Source: Manihot esculenta (Eukaryota; Streptophyta; Magnoliopsida; Malpighiales; Euphorbiaceae). From it: a DNA stretch of 64,000 bases. Where the stretch lies: contig NC_035171.2 in the NCBI RefSeq assembly GCF_001659605.2, forward strand, positions 30,235,825 to 30,299,824, given 5' to 3'. Shown one piece after another: positions 1 through 11,177 of the stretch (position 1 is its first letter; every line of letters starts with the position of its first letter). The notes under the pieces were generated by a model, which saw only the letters and a program-made list of their open reading frames with translations, had not been told where the DNA came from and did no database searches. The position numbers were made by a program, and so were the translations under genes.

Positions 1-2080
1 TTTTTAAGCTTGACTTCTCTGTATTTTCTTTTTTTGTTGAATCTCTAACTTTTTCTGAGAGCAAAGAACTTCTTTGTTAAATTTAACAGAGAGGATCCCT
101 GAAAATTTCTATGGATAAACTAAGTGCTCACAAGTTCATTTCTACTAGTAGCTTGAACTGGGTGATAGCAGTTGCTTTACAAATAATGTTCTCGAAAGTT
201 TTGAGGACCCTTTGCAGGCAATTACTTAGTGTTCGTACTGCTCAAGCAATTTCCTGTTGCAATTCTATTGTTTTGCGATTCTTCATGAAGATGAAGCCAC
301 TGTTTGCAAAAATGAAAAATTAGTACTTTGGTATTGTTCATGAAGATGCCCTTGGTGTTCTCAAGTTAAGGAAGTATCAGTTTGCTTACCTACTAAGAGT
401 CTCGAAATGCATATTGTCAGCATAGTCCAGAAGTGTCAATTTGCATCATTATCACCTTATGATTTAATTTATTTTTGCCTCGTCAATTTACTATCAGTGC
501 TTGTTCTCTCTTATCTTCTGAATCACACTCTGTCCAATTTCCAGTTTCTGGTGGATTGGACTCGAGGAAGGAATCTCATTTTCTCAGTTGCTGCTCCTTC
601 TGTAAATGAAATTAGAGGACCATATGATGTGACAAATTTATCATATTTGCTTGTGCTCTCTATAAAACAAGCTAAAGCAGCTACTTCCAAGAATTGTAGG
701 AACAACTTGCAAAATTCCAAAAATCTGGCAGTTGTACTAGTACAATGAATGAGTAAGAGTTATTGGTTTTTCTTCTTTCTTATAATTTCTTGCAGGAATC
801 TTATAGCTAATGCCAAAAGGGAAAAAAAACTTTTACAAGGAGGCTATTAGAGTTGAACTGGCCTCATCAGATGAAAAATCCAGCTTCTACAAACCATTGT
901 CTAGGACTGGCTTAAATGGGATCCTGTCTTTAGTGATGAAGGGGATATGCAACTTGATGATATGTAAAAATCTTTTTCTTCCACACTTAAGGCCCTTGAT
1001 TTTGCTTCAGTTATTGACAGCATACCACCTCATGATGAAAAACTGTTTACTTCCAAGGCAGTTAGGTATCAGTTGCAGTAACTGGTGTGTCTGAAAAACT
1101 TGGCCAGCATGATCTTCTTCCAGAAGCAGATTTGATTTCTCTATGCAATTCTCCATCAAAGAATCATACTTTTGATCGTGGAAGCTCCCAAGTACCAAGG
1201 GATCCTGCAAAAACTAATTTTGGGGAAATTGGAGTCCCTGCAAACACTGCCGAGGAAGGGCCAAAAGCTTCCAATGGCTCAGGTGCATTTCTTTCTTTGA
1301 TGGGAAATCAGAACCATGATTTGCAATCACCAAACTAATTAAATGCTATTTTTCCAAATGAGGATATAGTGCATCAGAAATCTCCTGCAGAAGTTGAGTT
1401 GAATGATGCTTCTGATCCTGATGTAAAAAGATGGAAGCTTTATCTGAGAAGATTGACTCCCTTGCTCCTCAGATTGATTCACAAGGTTCTGCTATAATTT
1501 TAGATGCATATAATGTGGTCATGGACAAAACAGAGCAGCAATGGGGTAAAACATCATGAAGATACAGCTGTAATTGAAGATATTTTTGTCAGGGAACAAC
1601 TCAAGGCAGTGGGAGATAATTTTCTTACACTTGTGGATCATGTTACATTTCTATTTATCTGGAGATGTGAAAATTAAAGATGTCCCTTCAGATGCAAATT
1701 GGGAGACCCCAAAGAGGTGGGAATGGAAGATCAAGGGGTTATGGAGAACCCCAGAGGGGGTGGCATTGGAAGAGCAAGGGTTGTTAATACCCCAAAGGAC
1801 ATGGCAATAAAGGTGATGTAGACCCAAGAGGAGGTGTCAATGGAAGATCAGAGGTTGGACATGTGGATACTGGAAGTGTTGTTGGTTGGGACAATGATTT
1901 GAAAGCTAAAGATAACTCTTTAGATGTAAATTTGATGCCCTTGAGGGAGGTGGCAATAAAGGAACAGAAGCCTGAAGAAACTGACACTGAAAGTAATCAA
2001 TCCAATGTTCTTCCCATTGTCATCAGTTCTCATCATGGAATACTATGTTATTCTAACAGTATTCAAACTATACTTGCCTG
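1..2080 (+). pseudogene. Decayed protein-coding gene, not recognised
   Basis: Several stretches read like ordinary coding sequence but change frame and hit stops. About 810-905 codes for ...EAIRVELASSDEKSSFYKPL; a second frame from 908 reads WDPVFSDEGDMQLDDM, stop, then KALDFASVIDSIPPHDEKLF to about 1080. A third frame (1087-1338) carries EKLGQHDLLPEADLISL and continues past a stop to about 1425. A fourth piece at 1431-1556 reads MEALSEKIDSLAPQIDSQG and then IILDAYNVVMDKTEQQW. The pieces are acidic and serine-rich and follow one another in order on the plus strand, which suggests one former protein rather than chance ORFs. I cannot name the family. It could also be a real gene whose introns I have misread, but the stops inside coding-like sequence argue for decay. 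The left end lies outside the window. Confidence 0.4.
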
Positions 2081-2437
2081 AAAAATATTCCAAATCAGGT
2101 AATGCATTTTGTAATTGAAATTTAATTATTTTGATCCATGAGATCAAAGCTTGTGATTTGAGTTTATTCAGTGCCATTATTTGGATAACTCATTCATGAC
2201 TTCCCTTTGGCATCAAGTAATCTCAGTGTTATTTCCGATCTTTGTTTCTTCTTTTGGATTTTTCCATCATAAATTTTTGTTTGAAGTGTTCCTTCTTAGC
2301 AATGTGATTGTTTATGTTAATACTATATGAACGTTACTCAAACTCTATTCCTTGACAGATTTTTATTTATGTTGTTCACTTTTCTTGAAGGAAATATTTT
2401 AAGTCAGGTAGTGCTATTTGTAATTGAATTCTGACTA
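2081..2437. repeat. Diverged direct repeat, about 310 bp apart
   Basis: The segment at about 2081-2130 (AAATATTCCAAATCAGGTAA then a stretch with TTTGTAATTGAA) recurs in diverged form at about 2391-2437 (AAATATTTTAAGTCAGGTAG, again followed by TTTGTAATTGAA). The two probably arose by a local duplication in the 3' part of the decayed gene. No function is visible. Confidence 0.35.
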
Positions 2438-2700
2438 TCCCAAGTTAAGTGGGTTGAGCGTTTGTTTCAATTCTTCAAGTTAGCTCATTATCAAATAATA
2501 AGCAATTTCGGTGTCGATTCTGGTCTGTTCCATCATTGTTTTGTTTTTTGCTATTCCACTCTCACAACTTACTTTTTCTTATGTGCAGGGAAATCCAGGA
2601 AAAGCAACCCTCAACAATCTTCTTCTTCTTCCCCTTTTTTTGGCCTTTGAAGTGATTGTTGAGTCCTATACCTTTCAAAAAGGAATCCAAAAAGTTTAAA

Positions 2701-3749
2701 CACAAGATGAAGGTGTAATCAAGTTCCCCACTCCCCTAAAATTTTTTTATGTTGATCAGCAGTGTAAAATGTAAAGTGGGTTTAGTTTAATGCTAATTTA
2801 TCAAGGTGTAGTGTTGTCAATCATTCCTCTTGAAAGGTGTCAAAATTTTGTCCATGGATCTCTTGCAGTGCATCTGCAGTTCAAGTTTTGGTCCCAATAA
2901 TTCCAGTGGATATTGACTTCTTTTTCTTATAAAGATGAAAAGATATTAAAAATGGTCAAATTTCTACTGTTTACTCCTGAGAATGGAATCACAATGACAA
3001 TTGACATCCTGAAATTTCTATGGTTGTAGGCTCAAGTTTGATATGCAGCTACAACTCTCCTTATGATTTGCTCTGCATCTGCCTTGTGGTCCCTATGCAC
3101 TGTTATTTTTGTTATAGGGTCCACACTTTATCTCGTTATCAAGCATAGGCTGTGTCCTTGTACAAAATATAATTAGTTTCATGTACTGAATCTGGCGTGC
3201 CATGAAGACCTCATCTGGGTGAGAGTTCTCCCCGTTGAAACTTCTATATCTAGCATGCACTAAGCATCTTTGTTTGGCCGTATAAGTGTTGAGTTTCTTG
3301 ACAAATTGAATATTATTATTGTTGCTTTTATTTTCTGTGGGCCAATCTCTTACTTGGTTAAAGCTTCTATCTTTTTCAGGGAAACTGTTAGTTGTCCGAT
3401 TGTGGGTTCTTGTTTGTCTAATCCTCCGACAGGAATCTATAGTTTGGCTTCAGCATGACGTCTGTGTGAGTAGTCCATCCCCATTCTGTTTCTGCTCAGT
3501 CTCTTTTAGGCCTCCTATTATTGAAAAAGAAAAAAAAAAGAAAAGAAAAGGAAGAAGCTTCTATATTTAAATGATTTTTTTTGGTTGCTTTACTTGGTCA
3601 AATTAAATCTGGAGAAAGAATTGGGTTGATCTCACATTGCTAGAAACGATCTTGATGAAAGGTTAATGAGCTCATGGGCACCCTTTGATTGCAAGCCAAT
3701 TTTTAAGTGCGAGTTCTACGTACATGCTTTAGTCTCAAGTAGTCTTATC
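2701..3749. other. Gene-free stretch after the decayed gene
   Basis: No reading frame here looks like coding sequence. The stretch is moderately AT-rich with a purine run (AAAAAGAAAAG type) near 3525-3555. It may include former introns or 3' sequence of the decayed gene to its left, but nothing shows this directly. Confidence 0.4.
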
Positions 3750-4395
3750 AAGGTGAGAGGCGACATTAAAGCGATAAAATCTTAAAATTTTCTAAGGCGA
3801 TAGAGTCTCGCCTCGTGTTTTAAAAAAGTGAAAAAGCCAAAATTTTATTATATATTTTAAATATACATATAAATGCTTCATATTTAAAAGAAAAATACAT
3901 GTTCAAAAGAAATATATATTATTTGTAGCAATAGAAGAAGAGATTTTTTTTTAAAAAAAGAAAAAAAAAGGAGGATTTGCTGCTGTGCCAGGTCTAGTAA
4001 AAAGAGGAGAGGATGAGAAAGATAAGGAAAAAAGAAGAAGAGAGAAAAAAAAATTTTTAAAAAAAGAAGACACCCAGTAGGGAGAGAAGAGAGGAGAAAG
4101 AAGAAAAAGGATGAGAGACATATCTACTTGAAATTAAGAGTAAGAAATTTGTATTTTAGTTGCTGCAGAAGTATTATCTTATCTCTTGTTTGAAAGAGAT
4201 GGAGAGAGCCTAGGATATTTTTTTCAGTTTAAAAGCTTTTTTTTTTTTTAAAAAAAAAAAGGCCTTGCTTCAGTGAGGCGTTGCCTCTGGCGCCTCTCCC
4301 CTAGCGCTCTAATGGATTGAGACGTCGCCTTTGTGTAGGCGTCTCGCCTTAGTCAGACAAGGCAAGGGGTGGTGTCTCGCCTCCCCTCTCGCCTT
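3750..4395. mobile_element. GGCG-rich foldback/MITE-like repeat
   Basis: The left end begins AAGGTGAGAGGCGAC. The right end, read on the minus strand, begins AAGGCGAGAGGGGAGGCGAGAC, so the ends are imperfect inverted repeats. Both subterminal zones are packed with GGCGA/TCGCC words (GGCGATAGAGTCTCGCCTCG on the left; GCCTCTGGCGCCTCTCC and GGCGTCTCGCC on the right). The interior is AT-rich with purine runs and carries no ORF. This resembles non-autonomous DNA elements of the hAT sort, but I could not find a clean target-site duplication, so the superfamily and exact ends are uncertain. Confidence 0.45.
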
Positions 4396-4570
4396 TTTTC
4401 CGTCTTTAATAACACACTTTTCAGAAGAGACCAACCTACTTGTTTCTTGGGTCCATAATAGATTGAGTGCACACAAGTTTTCTCTACTCTTAGTATCAAT
4501 GTTAGTATTAGCCCTATCTCATGAGATTCAGTGTTAGGAGCGGTGACTTAAACCTCTAGTCTAAGGACAC

Positions 4571-4652
4571 GGTGTTTAATGTGTTTGGTGCCAGCCATGA
4601 CTAACAAGGATGGTGTTTAATGTGTTTGGTGCCAGCCATGACTAACAAGGAT
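4571..4652. repeat. Perfect 41-bp tandem duplication
   Basis: Two head-to-tail identical copies of a 41-bp unit beginning GGTGTTTAATGTGTTTGGTG and ending CTAACAAGGAT occupy 4571-4611 and 4612-4652. The lack of any difference suggests a recent slippage or duplication. About 60 bp further on there is a smaller duplication of GCTTATAAAGCGTGT (near 4717-4752). Confidence 0.9.
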
Positions 4653-7600
4653 GTTGATTCTCCGAGCACGGATTAATGTTCCGATTCGACATCGCCAAGA
4701 GAAATCATAATGAGAGCTTATAAAGCGTGTTGGCACGCTTATAAAGCGTGTAGCTGATTTTTAGAGGTGAATTCTATTTAGGTGGCTGTTTCATGTGGTT
4801 CATTCAAATGGCGTAGGTGGTGGCGATGGAATTACAATGCTCGGCCAACGCTATGTTCAGTTAGTACATAGCCTTGACTTCTTTTGCAAAGAGATGAAGT
4901 CAAAAAATTCTTCTGTAATTAATAGGGGCGTCGATTCCGAATGTGAGATATTGTTATAAATTTACAATTGTTATGTTTTTGAAGTCATATGCTACATGAT
5001 CAATACATGGATGATTTAGGAGTCTGCTTCTTCTTGCTTCATTACGCGGGTGAGGCTCAGCCTTGGCGATGTAGAGGAGTTGCGGAGTTATTATTTATTT
5101 CTCTTGTTTATTTACTCAAGTTTTTTACGGAAAAAAAAAATCCATTTGCGTGAATTTTGTAATTACTTTGTTTAAAATAAAATAAGATATTTTATTTCAT
5201 AAACGTTGCAAATTTGCAAGATTTTTTAACGTTTTATTTACATTTTTTTAATCTGAAGTTATTTATGTTTTGTAAAGTAATTTAAAAAAAATAAAAACAA
5301 TTCTTTATTACAAAATATATAAATATATATATATATAGTTATAAATTTTTTAAAATAATATAATAAATATTAAATTAATAACAATAAGTGGATTCTATGA
5401 ATATTATCACTCGCTTATTATTAGCTTATGATGATATTTTATTATATTAATTTTATGAAAAACAAAAACTATATATTTATTTTTCAGTAAATTGTAACCA
5501 TTTTAATGTTACTAATATATATTCTGTAAAATAAATATAAAAAAAATTATTATACATAGATTTATAAAACAAAATTGATACATCTCATATAAAGAGGACA
5601 TGATATCAGAGTAAACGCTTAGGCAATAGAGTCTCACTTTAATATAATTACTCATCAAATAGGGCAAGAAATCGTATGTTCTATAAGTAGGAGAAATTAC
5701 TATTTAATTTTTATATTATAAAAAATTTATTAATTAATTTTTTATAATATATATTAAAATATTTTTAATTTTTTAAAACGTCTATTAATTAGTATTTACA
5801 GACTATATCTGATAATAAGTGCATTTGAATAAATCTGAAAAATATCATATTTTAGTCTATATATGTTGGTAAGTACTATAAGAGATCTCATATTTTAGTT
5901 TTTTAATTTTCGATCACCATTTAAAAAAAATATTTATTAATTATTTTTTATTAATTTAAATAATTAAATAGTATTTATTATTAATATTATTATTATTAAT
6001 AAAAGAAGAATCAGAGGGATAAAAGATGGAAAGGCACTTTTCCCATGAGTCTCAGTTCTTAACCTTCACAGTCCAAGTATTATAATTTATAGGCCCCACC
6101 CTTTAATTACTGCGTTTCATGTGCTTCTCCATTTTCATTTTTAGTAATTCTTAATTAACACTTTCCACCTTTTTTTTTTCTTTCCCATTAATCAGCCACC
6201 ACCATCATTGAGAATGCCTTCATTTCCAAATTGGTAGAGCTTCCAAAGACTTTCCAATGTCTAGTCAAAAGAATCCTTTTTTATTTTATTTTATTTTGTA
6301 ATTATATCATATGCTATTCATCTTAGTCCAATATTTACTCAATAAATTTCTCTTTAATTCTCAATCGTCTATGACTAATCATTATTGAAAACTAAAGAAT
6401 ATTTTAGAAAATATTTTTTTTTTAGGTTACATATAGACTTATATCTCATACTATTTTATATTAATATATTAAATATGTGAATTTATAAAAATTATAATAA
6501 TTAAATATAAATTAATCATAATATAATTAATAGTTTATAAAAAAATTAAAAATAATTTAATTTATTGCTAATTACACTTGAACTTTACTGATTGGACTCT
6601 AAAATTTTATAAAATATAGAATTATACACATTTAATTTTGTTAATATATGAAAATTCATATCACAATTATCAAAATTTGGAGCAAAATTAACGATATATG
6701 ATTAATTTTTATTTTTTTGATAAATTATTAATAATATAACTAATTTATGTTTAATTGTTATGATCTTTAATAAGATATAATTTTAGTTTAAGTATTCAAT
6801 AGTTTAATTTCAATTATTATAGGAATATAAATATACATTCAGCCTCTTATTTTTCTTTCTAAATCATCTTGTTTTCAAGATCTGAAGCATAATAATTACT
6901 TTTTTGTGTAAAATAGGATTATGTTGAATACTATTAGATCGGTTTATTTTTTATTGGCATTGGAAATACATCACATTATGACAGGCTAATATTTCACAGT
7001 TCACGATAGTGGAGAAATTGAATAGAAAAAAATAAATTTAAAAAAAATAGTCGATTAAATATGAATTGACATATATTTTTGTTATCACGAAATATATTGA
7101 CAGTTGAAATATTGTAAAACAGGCTAATTATAAAATTCGAAATAAATTGGTGTGCTTTTTTTACGTAGATTAATTAATTCTTAAAATTTAAATTTAAAAA
7201 GTTACGCGATTCCGCCATAGAAAATATTATTAATATACTATTTGAGCGTCTTAGACTAAAAAGTCCAAATTTTGAATTTTCACAGTGAGAATTTAAGGTC
7301 TTCACCAATGACAATTTTGCTTCAAATACAAGTTTTTGATGATTACATACATCCGTAAGTGCATAATCAGAGGCTTGAAATTAATTAAAAACAAGTTTTA
7401 GTTTAATAAATCTTTCTATAAACTTAGTGGGCGACCCACCGCCGGCCGACAAAAATCAAGAGCGCCGTCCTTCCCACCTCTATGGGTTCCCTCAAGAAAC
7501 GTAGCCTTTGTATAAAGAACAAGGCAGATTCTAAGTCTCTCTAATATTATATTATTGAATTTAATTTCTCATCATAATCAAGTACCCAACACTTAGCATG

Positions 7601-8956
7601 AGCAACTAAATGATTACTAATTAAATATTAATTTTCTAGCTTAAAAGAGCCAAAGAAACACTTTAAAAAAACACAAACCTTGGTGAAAAAGAGAAGGGGG
7701 GAGGTGATGCTGTTTTGCTTTGATTTAGGATTGTTTTCATGTCTACACTATGAATATATGAAATTTAGAAAGTGCCCTCCACCATGCAAGATTATGCTAT
7801 TCTAACACAACAATTAATATTTTAGGATGCAGAAACAAAACAGTATCAATCTTTATATTATTAAAACAATAATTTAAATTATTATAAAGATATAAATATA
7901 TTTTTATTCATAAAATTATAATTTTACTCACACTTTTTATTTATTATAAAAAAATAAATAAATTACTACAACAACGAAATTAAATTTAAAATTTTAACCA
8001 TAAAAAATTATAATATAAATGATTGTGTTATCTTTAAACATGAATTAAAATTTATATATTTAAATCTATGTATCGAATAGTTTATATTTTTTTAGTAATA
8101 ATTTACGATTGCTAATTTAGATTGGATTTTATAGTAGTGTAAGCTTCTAGTATGATAAAAATGAAATTTTATTAGTAAAAAATGACTATTATATTACAAG
8201 AAATATTAAAAATATAGAATTTACTCTATGACAACAATATATAGTTGTTTCTGATTGCTACTATAAAATTATATTTATAGCTATTTTATAATAAAATTAT
8301 AATTGCCGTGAAAAAAATTATTATTTGTAATATTAAATAGTGCAAAAAATATAATAATAATAAAAATTGAGTATTAATAAAAAAAAATTATATGTCACTA
8401 ATCATAATTATTTATATTAATGTTATAAGTTAGTTTTCATAGTAGGAAAATTAATATACTATAAAAAATTTTATAATTAATCTTAATATTTATTATAGTG
8501 TTTGGAAAAAAAATATAACGAGAAGAAAATTAATTATAGATTGCTTTTCAAGTAGTTTGACCATGATTGTCAATTAAAAAAAAAAAGTGCTATTATGACT
8601 TGTTATTTTATGTGCTAACCATCAAAAATCAAAAGAGTTTTTATATTACTAATAACTGGAAAATATGAATAATATAAGTGCAGTAAATCATACCCTCTAT
8701 AAAACCAATTGCTATGGCAAAGCTAGGATTGTGGCTGTCTGTGTCCATAGCCCTTTTGAGCTCTTTCTTGAAAATCACTTAATACCCATATGCAAAAATT
8801 CTTTCAATTCTACTTTTCCAAGACATTCATTCCCTCAACACACACAAGCGAAAGCTTTGACAATGGCAGACTCCTACCCACCTAAGTGTAACCTAATTGC
8901 ACACCACTTTTAAGTTGTTCACTCTATTAGGCTTAGTAGTTATCCCCCCCAAAAAA

Positions 8957-8984
8957 AAAAGAAAAGAAAAGAAAAGAAAAGAAA
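8957..8984. repeat. (GAAAA)n microsatellite
   Basis: An A run is followed by about five GAAAA units. Simple pentanucleotide repeat in intergenic DNA. Confidence 0.85.
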
Positions 8985-9450
8985 CCAACAAAATCTCAAA
9001 CCCTAGACTTTAGTGTAAGTGCATTAATGATAGTGATTGTTACCTTAACCATTCAGCTCCCTTTTCTTGACAATAATGACTTTGTCTTCATCTTTTTTAA
9101 GTTATTATGCACAAATAAAATAGGTATAATTTCATTCGCATAATTACATCTCATTTATATAGAGAAATTGATATTGTCATTAGGGTTAGTTTGATTATTA
9201 TTTTAACTTATTGATATTAAAATTATTTTTAAAATTAAAAAATTTTAAATTATAATTTAATCGAAAATCAATTATATATATATAAAAAATATCAGTGTAA
9301 TTGAACGACTATATATAAATTAAAATCAAACAAACTATATTTACATCCTCTTCTTGAAGCTAAAGAACATGTCAAATTGCACAATCATGATGAGGAACAA
9401 GCAAACCTAGATAGCTAGAATCACAAATACACTAAACTAGAACTGCAGGG

Positions 9451-9500
9451 AGCTGCAGCTGGCTAGCTAGCTAATTAACCAGCCAGCCAGCCAGCCAACC
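9451..9500. repeat. GGCT/AGCC hairpin-forming repeat in the CCT gene 3' region
   Basis: GCTGCAGCTGGCTAGCTAGC (about 9452-9471) faces CCAGCCAGCCAGCCAGCC (9479-9496), a (CCAG)n microsatellite, across a short AT spacer. It lies just after the CCT gene stop codon at 9515, so a 3' UTR transcript could fold here. A regulatory role is speculation. Confidence 0.6.
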
Positions 9501-9514
9501 CCTTTTCAAGTTAA

Positions 9515-11014
9515 TTAAGGAATTGAATTTGCTGAAAAAGCATCCAGAAAATCAATCCAGTTATCGTCATAGTCTTCATTATCTTCTTCCCCACTTATAT
9601 TGCTCCATTGAGCTTGAACATTCTTTTCTATTTCATCGTTCCTTGCAAACCTCCCTCTAATGCGTGGCCGGCTGTCTGCAAGTGTTTTTCTGCAAGCATA
9701 CTGAAACCAAAATTGAAAAATTCATTAATACATAATCATAATCATGACAAGACAAATATTAATAACCTTAATTAAGTATGTCTTAATTAACCTAATTATA
9801 TATAATCATTATGTATGCACAGCATTTTGATTTTAACCACAACTATCTCTAATCCATTAAATTAAAATTAAATACGATTACTCCAAATCTATCAACTAAG
9901 ACTCCAAATCGACCAACTAAGAGATAAGATTATTCTAACGAGTATTGAATCTTTGATTTTGATTTCACTCCATTCATAATAGAAAAAAAAAAAAAAAAAA
10001 GGCATTTATCATTAGTGACTAGTGAATTGAAGAGTATAAAGCTTGTCAGTTGTCATCCAGAGAGCCAACAAATTCAAACAAGAACTATTGCAGTTTCTAT
10101 CAAATAGTGTCTCACTTAGGATAAGAAAAGTTGGATTTGACATAAAGCAAAAAGAAATGGCCTGCGAGCAAAGAAATCAAAGCAAGAACCCATTTGCAAC
10201 TTGTGCTCTAGAGACCTCTACATCTCCGTGAATGTGTACTACTGTATTATTGCTTTTAATTAATTAATGATCATTAACCCATGAAATTAATAATGGGTTT
10301 TAATTTTCAACAAAAAAAGGGTTTTAATTAATTAAATTAAATATATTAATGACCTTAATTTTTTTGGTGAAGTTCCTCTGTGTCCTCTTGCTTCTGTACT
10401 TCTCAATTCTCTCTTTCTTCTCCTCTGGACTGTATTTGCATGCTTTGCTCATACTCTCAATTATCACACTGCTCTCACTTGATAATGGGCTGTCTGCTTT
10501 GTGCCCATGCTGCACCAAATTAAATAAATAAAAAAAACCCACAAAAATTAATTATTTAATAAGCATTACCCATTTACCAAAAATTAGTAAAATTAATCAA
10601 AATATTTAAAAAATAAATTTATAATAGGTTAACCTGCAAATCACCAGTGCTGAAGACTCTCCTTACATGGCTGGTGTCCATGTCAAGAAAATCCTGAGGG
10701 CATGTGAAATGACAATGGTACCCATTTTTTTGCAGCGAATGGCTACTAATACTCCTCTGAATCAAACTCGGTTGGTGAGTCGTTCCACAACTCGCCAGCG
10801 AACTCGGCGAACCGTAGCTGCTGCAACCACTAGTAGTACTGCTGCCGGCCATCTCAAATCCAGGCAGTTGGTCCGGAATGATTAAGTGAGCTGGCGGAGG
10901 GAACTGACCTGACACCGACAGGAAAGCCGATGGAGCAGTGCCGTCGGGAGACGAAGGGTGGTGGCCGAGAACGAAGTCAGCGAGTGGGAATGTGGAGTTA
11001 CTGTGACCGTACAT
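9515..11014 (-). CDS. CCT-motif family transcription regulator, three exons
   Basis: The model is three exons on the minus strand: 11014-10634, 10509-10354 and 9700-9515. Splice sites are GCAG/GTTAAC, GGTGCAG/CATGGG, ATTAAG/GTCATT and TTTCAG/TATGCT. Both introns are phase 0 and the protein is 240 residues. It starts MYGHSNSTFPLADFVLGHHP, the usual start of plant CCT motif family proteins without a B-box. The N-terminal half is rich in Ser, Pro and Gly. The CCT domain (about residues 158-200) is split by intron 2 and keeps the Arg/Lys-rich core KYRSKRTQRNFTKKIK and YACRKTLADSRPRIRGRFAR, known from CONSTANS, TOC1 and PRR proteins for nuclear localisation and NF-Y/DNA contact. The tail is acidic (EEDNEDYDD) and ends NWIDFLDAF, a likely activation segment. 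No B-box zinc finger or receiver domain is present. Related proteins act in light, flowering or sugar-responsive transcription; the exact role is inferred only from the family. The model looks intact. Confidence 0.9.
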
Positions 11015-11108
11015 GGCGCGTGGAGATGGTGCGAATAGCTTAGTTTAGATAGATGTTTTTTGAAAGAGAGTGAAGACACTGAAGCTGAAAGGCTTGAGAG
11101 CTTAAGTA

Positions 11109-11116
11109 CTTATAAA
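11109..11116 (-). promoter_or_regulatory. TATA box of the CCT-motif gene
   Basis: Read on the minus strand the site is TTTATAAG, 95 bp upstream of the ATG at 11014. This leaves room for a short leader. It is the best TATA candidate in the region. Confidence 0.6.
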
Positions 11117-11157
11117 CTGTGGAAGCTCCAAGAGAAAAGGGCAGTCGAGCTGGATGA

Positions 11158-11177
11158 TGACGTGGACGATGACGTCA
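11158..11177. promoter_or_regulatory. Paired bZIP (ACGT-core) sites upstream of the CCT gene
   Basis: TGACGTGG (11158-11165) and the perfect palindrome TGACGTCA (11170-11177) lie 42-61 bp upstream of the TATA box. These are C-box/TGA-type bZIP targets, one turn of helix apart. bZIP control of this gene (light, stress or salicylate types) is an inference. Confidence 0.55.

Larger units (their letters stand above)
4653..9514. other. AT-rich intergenic region
   Basis: Long, strongly AT-rich sequence with many homopolymer A/T runs and no coding-like frame longer than chance. One GC-richer patch lies at 7430-7490 (GACCCACCGCCGGCCGAC) with no recognised content. A frame at 8665-8913 has no family features and I treat it as chance. 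Stretches near 5690-5800 resemble AT-rich MITE remnants that recur elsewhere in the window (about 43.6, 50.1 and 55.7 kb). Confidence 0.6.

Noticed and set aside
8665..8913. 82-codon plus-strand frame
   Set aside because: No recognisable domain, AT-rich setting, and no promoter or splice context beyond chance.
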